Of a stretch of 64,000 nt of DNA, positions 60,340-64,000 are shown one piece after another. Below the pieces are notes generated by a model. The model ran no database searches. It was not told the origin of the DNA and saw only the letters and a program-made list of their open reading frames with translations. Source of the DNA: Falsiroseomonas selenitidurans (GTDB lineage: Bacteria > Pseudomonadota > Alphaproteobacteria > Acetobacterales > Acetobacteraceae); assembly GCF_012103215.1 (NCBI RefSeq), contig NZ_JAAVNE010000016.1:41478-105477 (forward strand). Reading direction: 5' to 3'. A program made the position numbers and the translations under genes. How positions within the stretch are numbered: the stretch's first letter is position 1; every line of letters begins with the position of its first letter.

Positions 60340-61593
60340 GTGGCCTCCTCCAACGCCCTGGCGCGCGCGCTGTCCACCCGCGACTCGCGGCTGTTCTTCA
60401 CCGGCTCCATGGTCGCCTGGACCGGGCTTTGGATGCAGCGCATCGCGGTGTCCTGGCTGGCCTGGGAACTGACGGGCAGTGCCTTCTGGGTCGGCATGGT
60501 GGCCTTCTGCGACCTGGCGCCGGCGGTGCTCGTCAGCCCGCTGGCCGGCGCCATGGCGGACCGGGTGGACCGCGTGCAGCTGGCGATGTGGACGCAGATC
60601 GCCATCGCCCTGCAGGCCGCCGCCGTCGCCGGCATCACTTATAGCGGCCACATGACCATCGGCATCCTGCTGGTGCTGGAGGTCTGCGGCGGCACCGCGG
60701 CCAGCTTCGCCCAGCCGGCGCGGCAGACGCTGATGCCGGGGATCGTGGCGCGGGCCGACCTGCCGGCCGCCGTCGCCGCCAATTCCCTCTGCTTCGCCGT
60801 GGCGCGCTTCGTCGGGCCGGCCATCGCCGGGCCGCTGATCGCCATCTGGGGCGTTGTGCCGGCCATCGCCGCCAATGCGGTTGGCTATCTGTTCGCCTTC
60901 GCGACCATCTGGCTGCTGCGGGTGGACCCGAAGGAGCGCCGCGGCCACCCCGTCTCCACCAGCCTGGGGCGGGAGGTTCTGGCCGGCATCAGCTATGCCG
61001 CGCGCCACAAGGGGCTCGGGCCGCTGCTGCTCTATGCGGCGCTGGGCGCGGTGCTGCTGCGCGGGATGCAGGAGATCCTGCCCCCCTTCGTCGAACGCCT
61101 GTTCGGCCGCGGCGCCGAGAGCCTGGCCATCCTCACCGCCTGCTTCGGCATCGGCGCGCTGGCCGCCGGGCTCTGGGTGGCCTCGCGCGGGCGGCTGGAA
61201 GGCGCGTCCCGGCTGGCGGTCTTCGCCGCGCTGGCGCAGGCCATCGCCACGGTGGGCTTCATCGCCACCGGCTATTTCCCGCTCGGCATGCTGTGCGCGG
61301 CGCTGATCGGCGGCGCGGCTTCGGTGCATGGGATCAGCGTGCAGACCCTGATCCAGAGTGCGGCGGACCCCGGCTATCGCGGCCGGATGCTGAGCCTGTG
61401 GGGGTTGATCACCCGCGCCTGCCCGGCGCTGGGGGCGCTGGCGCTGGGCGCGCTGGGCGAGGTGTTCGGCCTGCGCTGGCCGACGCTGGTGGCGGTGCTG
61501 CTGTTCCTCGGCGTCTTCGCCTGGGGGGTCGCGCGGCTGCGGCGGATGCAGCAGGAACTGGAAGGCACGCCGGCCGGGCCGGCGGCGGGATGA
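60340..61593 (+). CDS. MFS transporter, EntS-like exporter group
   Basis: A 417-residue twelve-helix transporter. The opening ALSTRDSRLFFTGSMVAWTGLWMQRIAVSWLAWELTGSAFWVGMVAF and AGAMADRVDRVQLAMWTQ (loop 2-3 motif) match the enterobactin exporter/MFS_3 group. Starts at GTG; the substrate is unknown, although siderophore or drug export is common in this group. Confidence 0.9.
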   Translation: MASSNALARALSTRDSRLFFTGSMVAWTGLWMQRIAVSWLAWELTGSAFWVGMVAFCDLAPAVLVSPLAGAMADRVDRVQLAMWTQIAIALQAAAVAGITYSGHMTIGILLVLEVCGGTAASFAQPARQTLMPGIVARADLPAAVAANSLCFAVARFVGPAIAGPLIAIWGVVPAIAANAVGYLFAFATIWLLRVDPKERRGHPVSTSLGREVLAGISYAARHKGLGPLLLYAALGAVLLRGMQEILPPFVERLFGRGAESLAILTACFGIGALAAGLWVASRGRLEGASRLAVFAALAQAIATVGFIATGYFPLGMLCAALIGGAASVHGISVQTLIQSAADPGYRGRMLSLWGLITRACPALGALALGALGEVFGLRWPTLVAVLLFLGVFAWGVARLRRMQQELEGTPAGPAAG

Positions 61594-61606
61594 GGGAGTG
61601 GCGGGA

Positions 61607-62596
61607 ATGCTGAAGGCGGCAATCGTGGGCATGGGGCGCTGGGGCCAGGTGCTGGTGGACAGCGTCCAGGCGGGTGGCGCCCCGAAGCCCGGGGCGACGA
61701 TCCACTTCGTGGCGGGGCAGACCCGCTCCCCGGACAAGGCGCGGGACTGGGCCACCGGCCAGGGCCTGCGGATCCTGCCGGATTTCGCGGCGGTGCTGGC
61801 GGACCCGGCGGTGCAGGCCGTGGCGCTGGCCACGCCGCACGCCCAGCATGCGGCGCAGGTCATTGCCGCCGCGCGCGCCGGCAAGCATGTCTTCGTCGAG
61901 AAGCCCTTCACCCTGGACCGCGCCAGCGCCGCCGCCGCGGTGGCCGCCTGCGCCGAGGCCGGGGTGGTGATGGCGCTGGGGCACAACCGCCGCTTCCTGC
62001 CCGCGGTGGCAGAGATGAAGGCGATGCTCGATGGCGGCGCGCTGGGCACGCTGCTGCATGTGGAAGGCCAGTTCAGCGGCCCCGGCGCGCGCAACTACAC
62101 CTCCGGCATGTGGCGGGCGGACCGGGCGGAAAGCCCGCTGGGCGGCATGGGGGGCATGGGCATCCACATGATCGACATGATCATCCACCTGGCCGGCCGC
62201 TTCCGGCAGGTGACGGTGCAGAGCCATGCCCTGGTCTCCCGGACCATTGATGACACCACGGCGATGCTGGGGGTGCTGGAGCGGGGCGCGACGGTGGGCT
62301 TCGCCACCCTGGCGCTGACCCCGTCCTTCTGGCGGGTGGCGCTGTTCGGCACCGAAGGAATCCTGCAGCTTCAGGGGCATGAGACGCTCAGCTTCACCCC
62401 GCGCGAAGGCGAGCCCTGGGTGAAGCAGTTTCCCAAGACCGATATCGAAGCGGCGGAACTTGCAGCATTCGCTGCCGCCGTGGCCGGCGGCCCGACCTAC
62501 CCGCTGCCGGTCGAGCAGGCCATCCATGGCGTCGCGGTGTTCGAGGCGATGATCGGCGCCGCGGCCTCCGGCAGCAGCTACGCGGTGGTGGCCTGA
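61607..62596 (+). CDS. Gfo/Idh/MocA-family oxidoreductase
   Basis: A 329-residue NAD(P)-dependent enzyme. The Rossmann motif AIVGMGRWGQVLVDSV and the EKP motif KHVFVEKPFTLDRASA define the family; GHNRRFLPAVAEMKAML and GIHMIDMIIHLAGRF (conserved His in the active site) follow. Substrates are usually sugars, inositols or related polyols. ATG at 61607 preferred over the GTG at 61598. Confidence 0.9.
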   Translation: MLKAAIVGMGRWGQVLVDSVQAGGAPKPGATIHFVAGQTRSPDKARDWATGQGLRILPDFAAVLADPAVQAVALATPHAQHAAQVIAAARAGKHVFVEKPFTLDRASAAAAVAACAEAGVVMALGHNRRFLPAVAEMKAMLDGGALGTLLHVEGQFSGPGARNYTSGMWRADRAESPLGGMGGMGIHMIDMIIHLAGRFRQVTVQSHALVSRTIDDTTAMLGVLERGATVGFATLALTPSFWRVALFGTEGILQLQGHETLSFTPREGEPWVKQFPKTDIEAAELAAFAAAVAGGPTYPLPVEQAIHGVAVFEAMIGAAASGSSYAVVA

Positions 62597-62623
62597 GGCA
62601 GCGCGGTGGCGTAGGATCGCCGC

Positions 62624-62929
62624 TTGATCCCGCGTCGCCGTACCCTGCTGGCCTGCCTGCCGGCGGCCCTGGCCGCCGCGCCCGCACGCGCCTTCCGGCT
62701 TGAGGTGCCCGCGGCCGCGGTGGCGTCGGATTACGGCGCGGCCGCCTGCCCGGCGCCGGGGGACCATGCGGCACTGGCGGCCGACCTCGCCGGCCTGCCG
62801 CCCGCCGCCCCGCTGCCGCCCGAGCTGCAGGGGCGCCTGCTGGCGCTGGCGCGCTGCCCCTTCTGCGGCTGCGCCCTGGCGGCCGGCGCGGCGGACCATG
62901 GCGAGGCCGCGCCGGCGCCGGAAGGCTGA
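62624..62929 (+). CDS. Small secreted protein with CPxCGC motif
   Basis: A 101-residue protein starting at TTG (62624), with a twin-arginine-like signal peptide (IPRRRTLLACLPAALAAAPARAF). The mature part has VASDYGAAACPAPG, a helix LPPELQGRLLALA and the motif RCPFCGCALAAG near the end. It shares signal type, VASD segment and the terminal CPxCGC with the protein at 44146-44364. Unknown function; a metal or redox role is possible. Confidence 0.58.
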   Translation: MIPRRRTLLACLPAALAAAPARAFRLEVPAAAVASDYGAAACPAPGDHAALAADLAGLPPAAPLPPELQGRLLALARCPFCGCALAAGAADHGEAAPAPEG

Positions 62930-63028
62930 GCCGCGGGGCCGGCCCGGGCCATTTCCCGCCGCCCCGCCGATTCCGCTGCGCGCGAACTTGCTGTAGAAGC
63001 GCGGCTTCGCAGAAGGAGCCATGCGCCG

Positions 63029-63379
63029 ATGTCCAAGATCACCCGCCAGGGCAGCAACCAGATCCTGTCCTCCTCGGTCGAGTACCACAACTTCGTCTAT
63101 CTGGCGGGCATGACCGCCGACGACCTGTCGCAGGACATCGCCGGCCAGACCCGGCAGGTGCTGGCCAAGATCGACGCCGCGCTGGAAGCCAATGGCACGG
63201 ACAACACCCGCCTGCTGCAGGCACAGATCTGGCTGAAGGACATCCGCGACCGCGACGCCATGAACAAGGTGTGGATCGAGTGGCTGGGCGAGGCCGGCCG
63301 CCCGGTGCGCGCCTGCGTCGAGGCCAACATGGCCGACCCGCGCCACCTGGTGGAGATCATGGTCACCGCCTGCCGCTGA
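63029..63379 (+). CDS. RidA/YjgF family protein
   Basis: A 116-residue trimeric reactive-imine/enamine deaminase family member. The conserved core YHNFVYLAGMTADDLSQDIAGQTRQVLAKIDAALEANGTD and the C-terminal RACVEANMADPRHLVEIMVTA fit; the catalytic Arg of canonical RidA (R105-type, R-x-C-V) is represented by RACVEA. A member of the long-start subgroup. Ribosome site aaggag. Confidence 0.9.
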   Translation: MSKITRQGSNQILSSSVEYHNFVYLAGMTADDLSQDIAGQTRQVLAKIDAALEANGTDNTRLLQAQIWLKDIRDRDAMNKVWIEWLGEAGRPVRACVEANMADPRHLVEIMVTACR

Positions 63380-63398
63380 AGCCCGACCAGGGCTGGTT

Positions 63399-63424
63399 GC
63401 CGCCGCGGGTCATTCCGCGGCGGC
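63399..63424. terminator. Strong hairpin after the RidA gene
   Basis: gccgccgcgg-gtcatt-ccgcggcggc is a perfect 10-bp stem with a six-base loop starting 19 bp after the stop. It very probably ends the preceding transcription unit. Confidence 0.6.
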
Positions 63425-63728
63425 ATGACAGCCATGTGACACGGTTTTACCACGTCCCGACTCTGCGGCTCGACTGTTGCTTTCGTGCCGCAACACTGTG
63501 GCTTCGTGTTTCATCGTGTTTCGCGGCAGGAAGATGATCCTGTCCCAGGCCGCGGCACGACGTCGCGACGAACGAATCACCCCATATTTCGCCACGTGTC
63601 ATCACACCGGGTTGCCCGGCTTCCGCTGCAACGGTTAACCGGAGGCAGGCCTCACGGAGCCGTGGGGTTGGGCATACCAGGTCGTCCATCCGGATGACGG
63701 GAGCGGTGAAGCAGGGGATCGTCCTACA
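63425..63728. other. Noncoding region before the last gene
   Basis: About 300 bp without a supported gene. It holds tcgtgttt direct repeats near 63510, a 5-bp hairpin (ccggg-ttg-cccgg, 63607-63619) and the palindrome cggttaaccg (63632-63641), whose ttaacc resembles a half-site of a CtrA box. Probably the promoter and leader of the secreted-protein gene. Confidence 0.4.
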
Positions 63729-64000
63729 TGCGGGCAAGAGGCACGCTGGCAGCACTCTGTATCCTTCTCGGCAGCGCCCTGTTCGTCGCGCCGGCCGACG
63801 CCGCGGAGCGTAGCGCCCGCAGCGCGCAGAAGCAGTCCCGGCCGGCCCAGACCGCCGCGCAACGCCCCGCCACGGCACGCCCCGCAGCCCAGCGCAACGC
63901 TGCCGCCCGCCCCCCGGCGGCAACCCGCAACGCCGCCGCCCTGAAGCCCGGGCGCGCGAGCGCCGCCCGCGCGAGGCCAATGCCGCGCTGGAGGAGTTGG
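63729..64000 (+). CDS. Ala/Arg/Pro-rich secreted protein, N-terminal part
   Basis: The frame is open to the window edge (90 residues visible). A signal peptide (GTLAALCILLGSALFVAPADAAE) is followed by a low-complexity region made of Ala, Arg, Pro, Gln and Asn, probably a periplasmic spacer before a folded domain outside the window. Such N-termini are common in cell-wall enzymes of this group, but no domain is visible. Confidence 0.55.

Noticed and set aside
63425..63728. Riboswitch in the last intergenic region
   Set aside because: Short stems exist, but I could not find the conserved core of a known class such as cobalamin, TPP or SAM.

Overview
This 64-kb window is a GC-rich, gene-dense bacterial chromosome segment. 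The PopZ/ValS/TolC/Pcm neighbourhood, the TRAP sugar-acid operon, an M81 peptidase and the general codon habit suggest an alphaproteobacterium, most likely an Acetobacteraceae (Roseomonas-like) soil, water or plant-associated heterotroph. That placement is inference from gene content, not from a marker phylogeny. I see no rRNA, CRISPR array, transposase, integrase or prophage gene. Two tRNA genes (Cys and Asn) lie in the middle.

Layout. 1-2.7 kb: the first half of an RND efflux pump and its adaptor (minus strand). 3.0-10.7 kb: housekeeping and nutrient genes: a stand-alone RAM domain protein, a small lipoprotein, an amidase, gamma-glutamyltransferase, an SDR enzyme, CsaA, a purine phosphoribosyltransferase, a CNNM/CBS membrane protein and a DUF3429 protein. 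11.1-18.5 kb: one operon for uptake and breakdown of an acidic sugar: an RpiR regulator with a palindromic operator in front, three TRAP transporter subunits, a D-2-hydroxyacid dehydrogenase, a KDPG/KDPGal-type aldolase, an RraA-like protein, a KDG-type sugar kinase and a cupin. 18.6-28.9 kb: amide and peptide hydrolases (M81, two M20 enzymes, an acetylpolyamine amidohydrolase/HDAC), an alpha/beta hydrolase that lacks its serine, ComM/YifB, a DadA-like oxidase and a secreted Gln-rich protein. 29.1-34.7 kb: valS-popZ-tolC-pcm. 34.9-35.1 kb: tRNA-Cys and tRNA-Asn.

35.2-44.1 kb is an iron block. A Fur-like site precedes a five-gene operon (PepSY membrane protein, DUF2271 protein, DUF4198 protein, ApbE flavin transferase, membrane-anchored flavodoxin/FAD reductase). 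A second Fur-like site inside a 10-bp inverted repeat precedes a TonB siderophore receptor and a PiuC-type hydroxylase. The DUF2271 protein carries the D-G-V-S-G-A-T sequence that ApbE flavinylates, so the set looks like a flavin-based extracytoplasmic ferric or ferrisiderophore reductase.

44.1-48.8 kb holds small unknown proteins, a HAD phosphatase, a PrpB-type lyase, a yeast-FCY1-like cytosine deaminase and an NhaD antiporter. 48.9-55.4 kb is a translationally coupled maturation cassette for a molybdenum hydroxylase (CoxG, CoxD MoxR ATPase, CoxE VWA protein, an XdhC split into two genes, a molybdopterin-binding/nucleotidyltransferase fusion, and a methyltransferase-like protein with an Ig-type C-terminus), with no CO dehydrogenase or xanthine dehydrogenase subunit gene in view. 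55.5-64 kb holds a hydrolase/membrane protein pair divergent from an XRE regulator, a DUF2188 protein, a second amidase, a lipoprotein, an MFS exporter, a Gfo/Idh/MocA oxidoreductase, a second small Cys-motif secreted protein, a RidA protein and the start of an Ala/Arg-rich secreted protein cut by the window edge.
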